Source: Bursaphelenchus xylophilus
Taxonomy: Eukaryota > Nematoda > Chromadorea > Rhabditida > Aphelenchoididae
Direction of reading: 5' to 3'
Assembly (NCBI GenBank): GCA_904066235.2
Contig: CAJFCV020000004.1
Location: forward strand, 1,736,001-1,800,000
Length of the DNA stretch: 64,000 nt
Made by a program: the position numbers and the translations under genes
The notes under the pieces: generated by a model
Told to the model about the DNA's origin: nothing
Databases searched by the model: none
The model's input: the letters and a program-made list of their open reading frames with translations, nothing else
In this document: positions 1-10,083 of the stretch, piece by piece
How positions within the stretch are numbered: the first letter of the stretch is position 1
How the letters are laid out: the number at the start of each line of letters is the position of its first letter

Positions 1-663
1 GCTGCCGGATCCTCCGTGATGACCGGCATTGGCATCGCCCAGGGGCGGCTCGGATTCCTCTTCCGCGAGCCGGGCAGTTGCCAATCTACGATCTCCGTTG
101 CGGGTGCGGGATCTGACGTGGAGGTTTCCATTGGAGAGTGGGGTCGCTCGGGAGTAGGAAGTGCACTCTCGGTGCGCTCGGCTCCCTCGGCTGGTTTGGT
201 TTGGAGAGTCTTGGAGGAGGCTCCTGGAGGATGACGCATTCCAAGAGTTGCTTGGGCTTCGGGGGCAGTTGGCCCTGCTTGACCGAGGAGTCGGAGGGTT
301 CCACTCCGCTGGTCTGCTGGCTAGTGGGCTGGTTGGTCTGGGGCTTCTTGGGTTCAACCGAGCGGCCTGTGGCCTTAGTCTTGCTGGTGCTTGAGTGGTG
401 CTTCTCGGCCGACGGGTTGGTCGGCCCTGGGCGGGAGCTGGGCCGATCGTCACCCGAGTCCGTTCCCCGTGAAGAGGCAGCGGCAGGGTGATTCGCACTA
501 GCGGAACTTCCGGACAATCTGGAATTGATGGAGTCAAATTTTGTGCGTAACGAGATGGGCGCGACTGAGTACGAAAAACTTGCCTGGTGGTGTTCTCCGT
601 GAGTCGTGCGTCCTCGGAGGATCCGCGGGCCTCGGAACGGTTGAGGCGATAAGACATTGACTG
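1..663 (-). pseudogene. GC-rich coding-like segment, Gag-like or low-complexity protein, runs off the window start
   Basis: The minus strand here is far richer in G and C than the surroundings and is open in more than one frame. The frame running from 663 down to a TAG at about 84-86 has the best coding signature: its third codon positions are mostly G or C (AAG, CAG, CCC, AAC and ACC dominate), and it encodes a polar Ser/Pro/Lys/Gln-rich product with stretches such as PKKPQTNQPTSQQTS. Around 235-250 the coding signature moves into another frame, which stays open to base 1 and gives a product containing METSTSDPAPATEIVDWQLP, so one indel or an unrecognised intron is likely. A third frame is also open from an ATG at 657 to base 1, but its composition (Arg/Ser/Pro only) looks like a shadow. 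I do not recognise the protein. A retroelement Gag or a disordered host protein would both fit. Confidence 0.45.
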
Positions 664-664
664 A

Positions 665-2324
665 CAGGAGAAGTACTCCAAGTGCGACGCTCAGATTTTG
701 ATGAAACTTGGCACAAATTTAGAATAATTTTTTCTAAGATATATGCGAGAATCCTAGCTCGCGCTTTGCAGAAACAACCGAGATTTTTAGATCGAAAGTC
801 GGCCAAAATTCAGGACTTTTTGCCAAATTTCGGCACGGAAAGTTTCATGCCTATTTCTACCGTAAAGGATAATGTTTCTACAAAAAATCAAATTTTTCCA
901 CACGAAACTGCCAAAGTTATGGCCAAAAAACGCTTTTCTCTCTGACCGATCTCCACGTTTACCGTGCTCTCTCGGCGGCAAAAATCGTTCGGTATCTCGG
1001 CGGCGCCCGCAAAGCGCGAGCTAAAACTTTCAGGAATTGATATTTAGTCCATATCCGACGTGTGTGCAAAATTTAAAGAAAATATGAGCGTCGCACTGCG
1101 GGTCGGGTCAAGTTTTTTTCATGTGGTGGTCAAGTCTTTCCCCTAATATTATTTTTTCCCCGAAATTCAGACTGTTATATCGGAGGTTAATCAAGGTAAA
1201 TCTGGTCAGTTCTTGTTGATTATTTCAAGAACAAGTCTTATTCTATTTTTAGAAATCAAATTTGATTGAATTACGGTGTGGGTTTGCCTCAATTTTTAGC
1301 ATTCTTTGGGGGTATGTATTCTATACCTAAATGATCAATTGTGAGACAGTTTCAAGTCTGATTTACGATATCGTTTCCATTTCACCTTCGGACGTACGCC
1401 ACCTGTCCAATAAAGGTAAGTAACTGTGAATCTGGTAGTCCGTTTTTTAGTAATTAAAGATTTTGTATATTATTCTAGGTTATTCAGAAAATTTTGTACG
1501 GGATTTGTCTGGTTTTCCCTCAAAATCACGTCCAACATATTAATTTTACTGTCCTAACCACGTTTTCCATCACCAGAGGTCTTCACAGATGTGATCCAGA
1601 CGTTATACGTTACAGGGATCATGTATAACATCCGCCTGAAAAAAACGCTAGATTGGTCTCAAACACATTTTTGCTTCGCTTGATGATCCTCGAAAGTATT
1701 TTCTTTGATTTTTATGAAAATTCCGCATAGTTTGGGCGTTGAATTTCATCTCTACCTAAAATCTGCATCAACTTTGGACACAAAGAAAAAGTCTAAAAGA
1801 GAAGGAGAAACCTGTCCACTTACTTTTTTATAGGCACTAGAGACCAATATTACGCTACATAATCTAATCCAGGCCGAAAACTTGGCAAATCTCAACAAAA
1901 ATCTTCAAAAGTACCTAGTATAATATACAAAATCTTTAATTACTAGAAAACGGACTACCAGATTCACAGTTACTTACCTTTATTGGACAGGTGGCGTACG
2001 TCCGAAGGTGAAATGGAAACGATATCGTAAATCAGACTTGAAACTGTCTCACAATTGATCATTTAGGTATAGAATACATACCCCCAAAGAATGCTAAAAA
2101 TTGAGGCAAACCCACACCGTAATTCAATCAAATTTGATTTCTAAAAATAGAATAAGACTTGTTCTTGAAATAATCAACAAGAACTGACCAGATTTACCTT
2201 GATTAACCTCCCATATAACAGTCTGAATTTCGGGGAAAAAATAATATTAGGGGAAAGACTTGACCACCACATGAAAAAAACTTGACCCGACCCGCAGTGC
2301 GTCGCGCTTGGAGTACTTCCCTTG
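665..2324. mobile_element. PIF/Harbinger-like MITE (family 1), interrupted by a second element
   Basis: This is a copy of the most frequent repeat in the window, about 440 bases long when uninterrupted. Its ends are inverted: CAGGAGAAGTACTCCAAGTG at the left, CTTGGAGTACTTCCCTTG at the right. It is flanked by a three-base duplication TGA (662-664 and 2325-2327). Other copies have TTA or TAA duplications, which points to the PIF/Harbinger superfamily. No transposase is encoded. The right part is split by the 1095-2298 element. Confidence 0.7.
1095..2298. mobile_element. Long-TIR element nested in a family-1 MITE
   Basis: The outer ~375 bases on each side are near-perfect inverted copies, beginning ACTGCGGGTCGGGTCAAG and ending CTTGACCCGACCCGCAGT. 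A seven-base direct repeat GCGTCGC flanks it (1088-1094 and 2299-2305). The ~430-base centre has no convincing reading frame. It is inserted a few bases inside the right terminal repeat of the host MITE. Long inverted ends and a long target duplication recall Mutator-like foldback elements, but the superfamily is uncertain. Confidence 0.75.
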
Positions 2325-2327
2325 TGA

Positions 2328-2675
2328 ATTAGACTTAATCGTCGAACCCAAAAAAACCCTCCCTTGGCTTTGCCAGCGCCAGTCAATTCGCCCGTCCGGA
2401 CAATATCTTCCCCCAAATATATCTCGCTCATCAACATCATACTTGACAATCACTTCGCGTCCTTTGCGCGTCAAAATATCCCCAATCACTTCGCGTTCCC
2501 CGCGCGTCCCAATATTCATAATCATCTCGCGTGCCTCGCGCGTCCAAATATCCCCAAAAACTCCCTTCCCCTTCTCGATGCTGGTAGGTCCGCCCTTAGG
2601 GCCTAAGCCCGGATCCCTCGGTGGATCCAGCATCCGAATCTCACGAAAACTCCCAAAACAAGTCAAATAAAGCAA
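2328..2675 (-). pseudogene. 5' part of the coding-like segment, with three ~12-13-residue repeats
   Basis: The minus strand is open from about 2675, with an ATG at 2633, down to the MITE junction at 2327. The product contains an imperfect repeat read as GDIWTREAREMI, MNIGTRGEREVI and GDILTRKGREVI, encoded by three ~36-39-base units between about 2440 and 2560. If the MITE at 665-2324 and one copy of its TGA duplication are removed, this frame continues without shift into the best-supported frame of 1-663. The two parts were therefore probably one reading frame before insertion. Family not recognised. Confidence 0.45.
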
Positions 2676-2756
2676 ATGAAACGGCTTCTAGCCTGACGGC
2701 GGCTGCCACTCGAGTGAACAGTCGCCGGATCGATCTGGAAGGCGCGTTCTCTCTGT

Positions 2757-2764
2757 CTTTTATA
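2757..2764 (-). promoter_or_regulatory. TATA-box-like core promoter
   Basis: On the minus strand the sequence reads TGTATAAAAGACAG, a good TATA match, about 125 bases upstream of the ATG at 2633. It could be the promoter (possibly LTR-borne) of the interrupted reading frame downstream. Confidence 0.35.
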
Positions 2765-3344
2765 CAAAAGGGCCAAGACGGCCCGATCTTCCTTTTTCTC
2801 CGCGACGGCCTCCTTCGGCCGCGCTGTCTTTCCTTTCCGGCTCCAGCCTTCGATGCCCCTTCATCTGGAATTCCTTTCTTATCTCAGGGCCCCATCTTGG
2901 GAATCGTGTCCCAGCGATTTAAGCTATTTTTGGCCGTTGCATTATACTGTAATTCATCAACTGCTTTATAGAGTCCATAGTATCGTTGACCCGAACTGTC
3001 GCTGACCCGAAAAGTCCTGGCGCCAAAAGTTCCGCAGGTTGGCCACTACCAAAAAAATCAAAGAAAAAAAGAAAACAAATGGGGCGCGACATGCAGAGAA
3101 CATTTTATGCAATGAAAAGTTGGCTATTAGGAAGGACTTCGTTATACAGGGGCTTGCTTTGGCTTAAAAAGGAATCTTATGAGTTTTGAAATTTCCCATT
3201 ATAGGAAGGTTCTATTGTCTAGTTACAGGAAGATTCTGTTGTCCGGAAGTTTGCTGTATAGAGCTTTCACTGTAATAGACTCAATGTTTGACCTACATAA
3301 AACATAAACATATAATTTTGTTATCTTAATCTTCCAAATTTCAG

Positions 3345-3474
3345 CTGCCATTCACTTTACGTGCGCTGTCGTTATTAATCCTGTCAAAAGCGAATGGTTG
3401 GATGTTGAGCTCACTCCAGACGACCCTTATCAAAGAAGTAGTTACTGTGAATACCTATACTCCAATGACGATTA
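3345..3474 (+). pseudogene. Orphan third exon of the six-cysteine secreted family
   Basis: A TTTCAG acceptor at 3339-3344 precedes sequence matching exon 3 of the intact paralogues: CHSLY then the RCR block and the tail encoding VKSEWLDVELTP. A small deletion after the CGC TGT CGT codons brings TAA into frame, so the product would stop after about ten residues. Neither exon 1 nor exon 2 is present upstream, where only repeat sequence is found. This is a truncated, dead copy at the left edge of the array. Confidence 0.8.
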
Positions 3475-3503
3475 ATCAGATCCATTTTTTGTGTTCTCTG
3501 TAG

Positions 3504-3876
3504 AGTACAACCGGGAGGCATTTGGATCACCGCCGAGTCTCGAAGCGATCAGATTGACAGCATTGGCATTCCGTTGCAAGCCGTGGAAATGGGAATTATG
3601 GGGACAATCAGGACAGTCGATGGAGGATTGCACGTACGAGACGGCCGAGAGGTGTCGAGGACCGCTCGGGCCAGATATTCGCCGGTGATTGTGTATCTGT
3701 TTACGTATTTATTTGTGTGATTGTAGACGGATTGAGGCGGATAAAGCGTGAATTGGTTATAGTCGGGAATTGTTGTTTGTGTTGAGGATTTTAGGAACAA
3801 GTCGGCGGATTTATCCGAGACTCTTCCGGCTGAACGGTGTCCGAACCAGTGAGTGAGGAACCGAGATATTCAGTAG
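3504..3876. mobile_element. 373-base insertion with a 5-base target duplication (solo-LTR-like)
   Basis: The 3' flank of the paralogue at 9926-9990 reads TTTTCTGTAGGATAAATAAAAG without a break. The corresponding flank of the dead copy here is split between TGTAG (3499-3503) and a second TGTAG (3877-3881) followed by GATAAATAAAAG. The inserted 373 bases are GC-richer than their surroundings, are not palindromic and hold no convincing gene. A five-base duplication without terminal inversion suggests a solo LTR, but the ends are not the usual TG...CA. Confidence 0.6.
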
Positions 3877-3951
3877 TGTAGGATAAATAAAAGACTTTTT
3901 AATGAAAGCGTTTATTATTTTTTCTAATGTCATTTTGTTCTTTTTTTCTTA

Positions 3952-4382
3952 CAAGGGAAGTACCCCAAGTGCGACGCTCAGATTTTCTTTAAACTTTGCA
4001 CACACGTCGGGTATAGACTAAATATCAATTCGTGAAAGTTTTAGCCCGCTCTTTGCCGGCGCCGCCGAGATATTGAACGATCTTTGCTGTACGCCAAACA
4101 CGGAAAGCGGCCAGAGAGAAAAGCACTTTTTGGCCATAACTTTGCTAGTTTCGCGCGGAGAAAGTTGATTTTTTGTGGAAACATCACCCTCTATGTTACA
4201 ACTAGACATGAAACATTTCGTGCCGAAATTCGGCAAAAAGTCTTACATTTTTGCCGACTTTCGATTTAAAAATCACGGTTGTTTCTGCAAAGCGCGAGCT
4301 AGGATTCTCGCATGTTTCAAAAAAAAACAATCTAAATTTGTGCCAAGTTTCATCAAAATCTTAGCGTTGCACTTGGGGTACT
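3952..4382. mobile_element. Family-1 MITE copy
   Basis: It begins CAAGGGAAGTACCCCAAGTG after TTA and ends in TGCACTTGGGGTACTAG. The internal sequence runs in the opposite sense to the copy at 665. It lies directly upstream of the first intact gene of the array. The right end has lost its last bases. Confidence 0.7.
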
Positions 4383-4705
4383 AGTGGCCGAAAAAAGTCC
4401 TTAGAATTTCGCACTGTGCATAAACCCGAAAAAAGCATTTTGCACCGTGCATCCGACCGAAAAAGTGCTTTTGCACAGTGCAATTTTGTTGTTTTTGCCT
4501 TATTGTCGCGCGCGATTCCCGTTTTTCTCCGGGACAAATCGACTTTTCGGGGTGCGACGAGATTTGGGGGCCGCGAAAAATTCTAAAGACTTTTTTCCGC
4601 GACTAGTACTTCCCCTGTTTCAAAAAAATGTTTTTTTTCCATTTTTCAAAATTAAAACTCCCTTTCAAATTGTTTCGTTTCCCTTCTACCAAAGCTTTGA
4701 TTTCA

Positions 4706-5471
4706 ATGCGGTCGTCTCAGTTTTTGCTCGTCTTGGCCTTCTTGGCCTGCACTTTCGTTGGATCCGCCGACTGGATCACGCACGGCAAGGTATGGAGCAA
4801 GGATTTCGGAGGCAAAGATGCGCCTGATTTTAGCGGGCGCTACAAAATTGTAAGCTTTAATATTATTACATCACCTTATAAGCGTTTGACGTAGGGTATT
4901 TCTCAAATTTTCAGAATATCAACGTGCATGCTGACGCTTTCTTTAATGATTGCGGTAGAGTTCATGCTGATGTGCATGGAAACTATCGGGTCCATTGCAT
5001 CCCGAAGGTCCTCCCGTTCACGGATCCGAACAAGATGGTCACAGTGTAAGTTGGGGTCAAAGTTCCGCCGAAAATTTAAAATTCATTGAAAGTGGACGGG
5101 GTGCCACCTGCGCAGGACATTTTATACAATGAAAAGTTGGCTAGGCTATAGCCAGATCCTGTTTTCCAGAGGTGTATTGTACAGAGGTTTCACTGTAATA
5201 GTCTTGATTTTCTGTCACATTTTTCTTCTTCTACATAATCATTTTTTTTTTTTCCTTGACCTACATAATTTTTTCTTCTTGACCTACATAAAGTATAAAC
5301 AAGGAATTTTGTTAACTGAACTTTCAAAATTTCAGCTGCCATTCACTTTATGGGCGCTGTCGTTGCGTCACTGTTAACCCTGTCAAAAGCGAATGGTTGG
5401 ACGTTGAGCTCACTCCAAACGATCCCTATGCCACCAGTAGTCACTGTGTTCGGTCAGACTATTATGACTGA
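4706..5471 (+). CDS. Small secreted six-cysteine protein, paralogue A (transthyretin-like resemblance)
   Basis: Three exons, 4706-4849, 4915-5045 and 5336-5471, give 136 residues. Introns use GTAAGC/TTTTCAG and GTAAGT/TTTCAG, in phases 0 and 2. Residues 1-21 (MRSSQFLLVLAFLACTFVGS) are a signal peptide. The mature chain starts ADWITHGKVWSKD and has six cysteines, including the block VCHSLYGRCRC after LPFTDPNK. The layout of a short beta-rich domain, a D-x-x-G-x-Y turn (ADVHGNY), a T/IDP motif and a cysteine-containing strand recalls nematode transthyretin-like proteins, but the match is weak and made by eye. Secretion is well supported; ligand and role are unknown. AATAAA follows at about 5510. 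It is the first intact member of the array and shares even its signal peptide with B and D, which suggests recent duplication or conversion. Confidence 0.8.
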
Positions 5472-5604
5472 TCCGATACATTTTTTATTATTTCATTCTC
5501 TGTTGGGTAAATAAAGGATTTTTTTACGCTGTCACGAATCCTGTCGAATTCACAACTTCCAACTGAAAACCCTTGATCTTTTGTCGGACTGCAATTTTCT
5601 TCAG

Positions 5605-5650
5605 ATGCCACCGACTTTACGGACCCTGTCGTTGTCGCACTATGTCACAA
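5605..5650 (+). pseudogene. Exon-3 relic of the six-cysteine family
   Basis: After a TTCTTCAG acceptor (ending 5604) the sequence encodes the family block CHRLYGPCRCRT in the frame expected for exon 3, and then runs into GC-rich sequence (5640-5770) rich in Ser, Gly and Ala codons with no family similarity. It lies 134 bases after the stop of paralogue A and has no exons 1 or 2. It is a truncated duplicate, evidently from a different, more divergent member (RLYGPCRC rather than SLYGRCRC). Confidence 0.65.
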
Positions 5651-5959
5651 CCAGAGATTGCCACGGCTCCAGAGCCGGCTCGTGGCTCCGGCTCCGAGCC
5701 AGGAGCTAGAGCCGGAAGTGTTAGGTGCGGCTCCAGCTCACGAGCCCAAAGTCGGAGCCAGGCTTCTCATCGGTCATGTACTTCCCTTGTTAGTCAGAAT
5801 GACGAAAAGGACGGCAATTTGACGTTATTTTATACGAAATCCTCTCAAATAAACAACCCTAATTTTTATCTTTCAAAAAAAAAATATTTTTTCCATTTTT
5901 CAAAATGAAAACTCGCTTTCAAATTGTTTCGTTTCCCTTCTACCAAAGCTTTCATTTCA

Positions 5960-6810
5960 ATGCGGTCGTCTCAGTTTTTGCTCGTCTTGGCCTTCTTGGC
6001 CTGCGCTTCCGTTGTATCCGCCGAGTGGATCACGCACGGAAAGGTGTGGAGCAAGGATTTCGGAGGCAAAGATGCGCCTGATTTTACAGGGCAGATCAAA
6101 ATTGTGAGCTTTAATATTGATGCATTATCTTATCAGCGCTTGACGAAGGGTATTTCTGCAATTTTCAGAAGATCAACGTGCGTGCTGACGCCTACTTTGG
6201 TGATTGTGATACAGTCGAAGCTGATGTGCATGGAAACTATCACGTCCATTGCAACCCGAAGATCCTCCCGTTCACGGATCCGAACAAGAAGGTCAAAGTG
6301 TAAGTTGGTGTTGTGAATGTTGTGAAATGGAGTGCAACCTCTGTACAACAAATCTAAAGTGGAGATTTTTTTTGTTATTGAAGGGCTTCGTTATACAGAG
6401 GTTAGTTTAGGCATAAAATGGACTCTTGAGATCTCTGAAATTGCTCGTTATTAGGGAGGTTGTTCGATTGTCTCGTTATAGGGAGGTTCTGGGTAAAAGT
6501 TCCTTTTTCTGGCCACAACTTATAACTTTTTTTTACGTTGTTCGTTATAGCCATATCCGGTTTTCCAGAAGTGGATTTTACAGAGGCTTCACTGTAATAA
6601 ACCTTATGCGTAGCCTACATAAAAGATGAAAAAATAATTTTGTTACCTTAACCTCCAAGTTTCAGCTGCCATTATCTTTACGAATTCTGTCGTTGCGTCA
6701 CTATCAACCCTGTGAAAAGCGAATGGTTGGATGTTGAGCTCACCCCAAACCATACCTATGCCCACAGTGATAACTGTATTCATTTTAGAGAGGTCTATCC
6801 TTCATCTTAA
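5960..6810 (+). CDS. Small secreted six-cysteine protein, paralogue B
   Basis: Exons 5960-6103, 6169-6299 and 6666-6810 give 139 residues, with the same exon lengths (144 and 131) and intron phases as paralogue A. The signal peptide is MRSSQFLLVLAFLACASVVS and the mature chain begins AEWITHGKVWSKD. Family cysteines are kept: GDCDT, VHCNP, VCHYLYEFCRC and a C-terminal NC. The third exon has a different tail (HFREVYPSS). Intron 2 contains a repeat (with GTTATACAGAGG and ACCTACATAAAA stretches) that is shared with intron 2 of A and D, so it was present before the duplications. The stop lies only 41 bases before the dead exon 1 of the next copy. Confidence 0.8.
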
Positions 6811-6851
6811 TTCTTACGAAAAAATTTACTTTAATAAAAATCTCATTCGAG

Positions 6852-6974
6852 ATGCGCTCGCCTCAATTTTCGGTCGTTCATATTTTCTCCGCATGCTTCT
6901 CCGACACCCACGCTAAGTGGTGGACTCACGGAAGAGTTACAAGCAAGGATTTACCGAATTTCAGAGGAAGCTAT
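6852..6974 (+). pseudogene. Dead exon 1 of a six-cysteine paralogue (lost splice donor)
   Basis: An intact signal-peptide exon (starting MRSPQFSVVHIFSACFSDTH, then KWWTHGRVTSKD) is present and closest to paralogue E. The donor, GTAAGC in E, has become CTGAGC here, with reading frame running on into the intron. No exon 2 or 3 of this copy follows; instead another exon-1-like fragment and transposon sequence begin within 250 bases. Confidence 0.75.
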
Positions 6975-7174
6975 AACGTTCTGAGCGTTTTTTTTCTCGA
7001 AAATGTTCCATCGTACAAAATGTCACCCGTTAAAAAAATCTTCTACGATGTAAAGAAGTTTAAGATCTCTTCGGTTTTATAGATGACTTGTGTTCTGCGG
7101 CGGTTTTGCGGTTTTTTTGCTAAAGCGACATTTAATACGATGAAATGTTTTTGTGACGTGCTTTGCATATTCAG

Positions 7175-7232
7175 TGGACTGGCGTCTTGGCTCACTTATG
7201 GCAAGATTTGGAGCAAGGACTTTGACGGAGGC
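7175..7232 (+). pseudogene. Second exon-1 relic of the six-cysteine family
   Basis: Sequence encoding ASWLTYGKIWSKDFDGG matches the end of exon 1 of the family (compare ADWRTYGKIWSKDHGG in paralogue F). No start codon or signal peptide precedes it, and a family-1 MITE begins just downstream. A fragment of a further, lost gene copy. Confidence 0.65.
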
Positions 7233-8107
7233 GTGAAACTTTTCGTGTCGAAATTCTGCAAAAATTGTCAAACTCCCGGGACCAATTTGACAACCCCAAT
7301 TTCTCATACATTTAGTGCAAAGTTTGCATAAAAATTGAATTTTTGCTCATTTGGGGGTCATTTTCATTCTGGGGTGAGGTTGGTGACCGCTCTCTCAGAG
7401 CTCTGAAGTTTTTTCGCCCTTCAGAAAAAGTTGTAAATACAGGTAAAGAAACAAAAGTTAAGCATACCTGAGGTCATTAACACCATCTCTTAAGGGTTCT
7501 CTGACATTTTCAATAAATGAAGTACAATATTCGACGAAAAAAAGGGTACCACAATTTGTTAGTAGGTTTTCTGCTGGGGTTTAGATTACATTTTCATGAT
7601 TAATAGGATACAGGCATATTAGAGACATTTTATTTGCAAAATCAACGCGTTTTTTAAGGCGAACTATGATAAATGAAGTTTATATAAGTTTAAATTGTAA
7701 AGAGAGGCAATCTGGATGAAAGCGATTGTGTTAAATATCAAGCAACTCGTATTTTTCACATTTATTACGGTTATTGTACCATTCAGGAATTGTTTCATAA
7801 CTTCGTAATTCTTTTTCGTTCAAAATTTAGATCTTTAAGAGCTCTGAGAGAGCGGTCACCAACCTCACCCCAGAATGAAAATGACCCCCAAATGAGCAAA
7901 AATTCAATTTTTATGCAGATTTTGCACTAAATGTATGAGAAATTGGGGATGCCAAATTGGTCCCCGCCGACTTTCCATTTTTAAAACTCTAGGTTGTTTC
8001 TGCAAAGCGCGAGCTAGAATCCTCGGATATATTTTAGAAAAAATGATTCTAAATTTATGCCAACTTTAATCAAAATCTGAGCGTCGCACATGGGGCACTT
8101 GCCTTGT
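7233..8107. mobile_element. Partial family-1 MITE split by a TIR element (about 7278-7964)
   Basis: The left piece (GTGTCGAAATTCTGCAAAAA) and the right piece (from GCCGACTTTCC to the CACATGGGGCACTTGCCTTG end) together form an incomplete family-1 MITE. Between them is an element of about 690 bases whose ~130-base ends are inverted copies: GGGACCAATTTGACAACCCC at the left, GGGGATGCCAAATTGGTCCC at the right. The centre contains no recognisable gene. This is another nested insertion, with about the same break point in the host as no other copy. Confidence 0.65.
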
Positions 8108-8461
8108 TAGTCAGAATGACGGAAAGGAGGGCAATTTGGCGTTATTTTATACGAACTCCTGTCAAATAAAAATGAAGAAATAAGACCGGTTTTCAGATTT
8201 TGAAAAAGACGCTAAATTTGCTTTCCCGAGCTTTTTTTCTCATGTCGGCCTCATTTTTTAAATTCTATTTTTTTAAAAAAAAGTGAGGAAAGCGTTTTTA
8301 ACGTTTCGCTTCGGAACGACCGGTGCGATCTTATTTCTTCACTCTTAAATCAACAACCCTAATTTTTATCTTAAAAAAAACAAGAATGTTTTTTCCATTT
8401 TTCAAAATTAAAATTCGCTTTCAAATTGTTTCGTTTCCCTTTTACCAAAGCTTACATTTCA

Positions 8462-9925
8462 ATGCGGTCGTCTCAGTTTTTGCTCGTCTTGGCCTTCTTG
8501 GCCTGCACTTTCGTTGGATCCGCCGACTGGATCACGCACGGCAAGGTGTGGAGTAAGGATTTTGGAGGCAAAGATGCACCTGATTTTACAGGACAGACCA
8601 AAATCGTGAGATTTAATATTGTCACATTATCTTATAAGCGCTTGACCTATAAGGTCATTTTCCCAATTTTCAGAAGGTCCACGTGTATGCTGACGCCTAC
8701 TTTAGTGCTTGTGGTACGGCTGAAGCCGATGTGCATGGAAACTATCTAGTCCATTGCGTCCCGAGGATCCTCCCGTTCACCGATCCCAACAAGAAGGTCA
8801 CAGTGTAAGTTGGTGTGCGAAATAGAGTGCAACCTCTGTGCAACAAATCTAAAGGGGAGATTTTTTTTGCTATAGAAGGGATTCGTTATACAGAGGTTAG
8901 TTTAGGCATAAAAAGGACTCTTGGGATCTCTGAAATTGCTCGTCATTAGGGAGGTTGTTCTATTGTTTCGTTATAGGAAGGTTCTGGGTAAAAGTTCCTT
9001 TTTCTGGCCACAACATAACTTTACGGAAACTGATCAGAACTAACCCAAATTTGGGGTGCAGGCTCAATTCATCGTTGTCAATGCCCAGACGGTGGATTTA
9101 GTTAATCAGGTACCTTCCTTTTTACGTACCACCTTACCCTTCAAAAGCGACTGCAGCCTGCGATTTTACACTTTATACGATAAAAGCTGTCCGGAACTAA
9201 ACTTATTGCCTCAGTGTGGAACTAAATGAGTCGCCATAGCCTTAGTAGGTGCCCTTAAAACTATACAGCTTCTATAGTAATTCAGTGCCAGCTAGGTCGA
9301 AGTCTTTTTTTCCTAACTTTTGTTCCCAAGCTTGGGCGCAGTTCGCAGAGTATCTTTGTTGTGGCCAGAGCGCAATGCGCTATCTGAAAGTTTGCTGAAA
9401 GTGGTAGGGCGCAGCTCGGAAAACTGACACGGGCGCAGCTCGCGTCTCGGGCGCAGCTCGGAAAACTGGCACGGGCGCAACTCGCATCTCGGGGGCAGCT
9501 CGGAGAACAAGCTTTCGCAGCTCGCCGGAGCTAGATTTCAGCTTGTTTTCGAGCTGCGCCCAAGACGCGAGTTGCATCCGTCCCAGTTTTCCGAGCTGCG
9601 CCCTACCATTTTCAGCGAACTTTCAGCAACCTTTCAGATAGCGCATTGGCCCCAGAATAAGGAACTTTTTCCAGGTTCTGTTGTGCGGAATTTTGTTGTA
9701 CAGAGGTTTCACTATAATAGACTCAATGTTTGACCTACATAAAACATAAACATATAATTTTTTTATCTTAACCTTCCATGTTTCAGCTGCCATTTTCTGT
9801 ACAAATTCTGTCGTTGCATCACTTTTAACCCTGTCAAAAGCGAATGGCTGGATGTTGAGCTCACCCCAAACCATACTTATGTCCACAGTGAACACTGTGG
9901 AATTCTTGCAAACAAGTATCACTGA
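8462..9925 (+). CDS. Small secreted six-cysteine protein, paralogue D
   Basis: Exons 8462-8605, 8674-8804 and 9787-9925 give 137 residues. Exon 1 is almost identical to that of paralogue A, including the signal peptide. Key blocks are SACGTAEADVHGNY, VHCVP, LPFTDPNKKVTV and VCHFLYKFCRC. Intron 2 is 982 bases, much longer than in A (290) or B (366), because it has received a repeat block at 8990-9370 and a G/C-rich palindrome at 9360-9655. The stop is followed by GATAAATAAAAG (polyadenylation signal near 9969). The start of paralogue E lies 158 bases beyond the stop. Confidence 0.8.
9360..9655. repeat. GCGCAGCTCG palindromic repeat in an intron
   Basis: The two halves are inverted copies: left GCGCTATCTGAAAGTTTGCT, right AGCAACCTTTCAGATAGCGC. 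The centre is filled with repeated GGGCGCAGCTCGGAAAACTG units in both orientations. Related palindromes occur at 12445-12645 and 48135-48300, so this is a dispersed family. It would form a long hairpin within intron 2 of paralogue D. Confidence 0.7.
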
Positions 9926-10083
9926 GCAGATCCATTTTTTTATTTCTTTTTGTGTTTTCTGTAGGATAAATAAAAGATTTTTTTAATGAAGGCTTTTATT
10001 GTCTTTTTTGATGTCATTTGTTTCTTTTTTTGTTTTAATTCATGCGAAAAAAGTGATTTACTCCAATAAAAATCTCGTTCGAG

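Noticed and set aside
1..657. Arg/Ser/Pro-rich frame from the ATG at 657 to base 1 as the true gene
   Set aside because: It is open, but the neighbouring frame has the G/C third-position bias and a more natural composition, and it joins to 2328-2675 when the MITE is removed.
665..981. Recurrent ~60-90-residue open frames within family-1 MITEs, repeated at many places in the window
   Set aside because: They arise from the repeat sequence itself, differ in frame and length between copies and show no protein family; not genes.
5660..5770. Ser/Gly/Glu-rich open frame downstream of the exon-3 relic as a new exon
   Set aside because: It is a GAGCC/GGCTC-type simple repeat, so the open frame is a by-product of composition.
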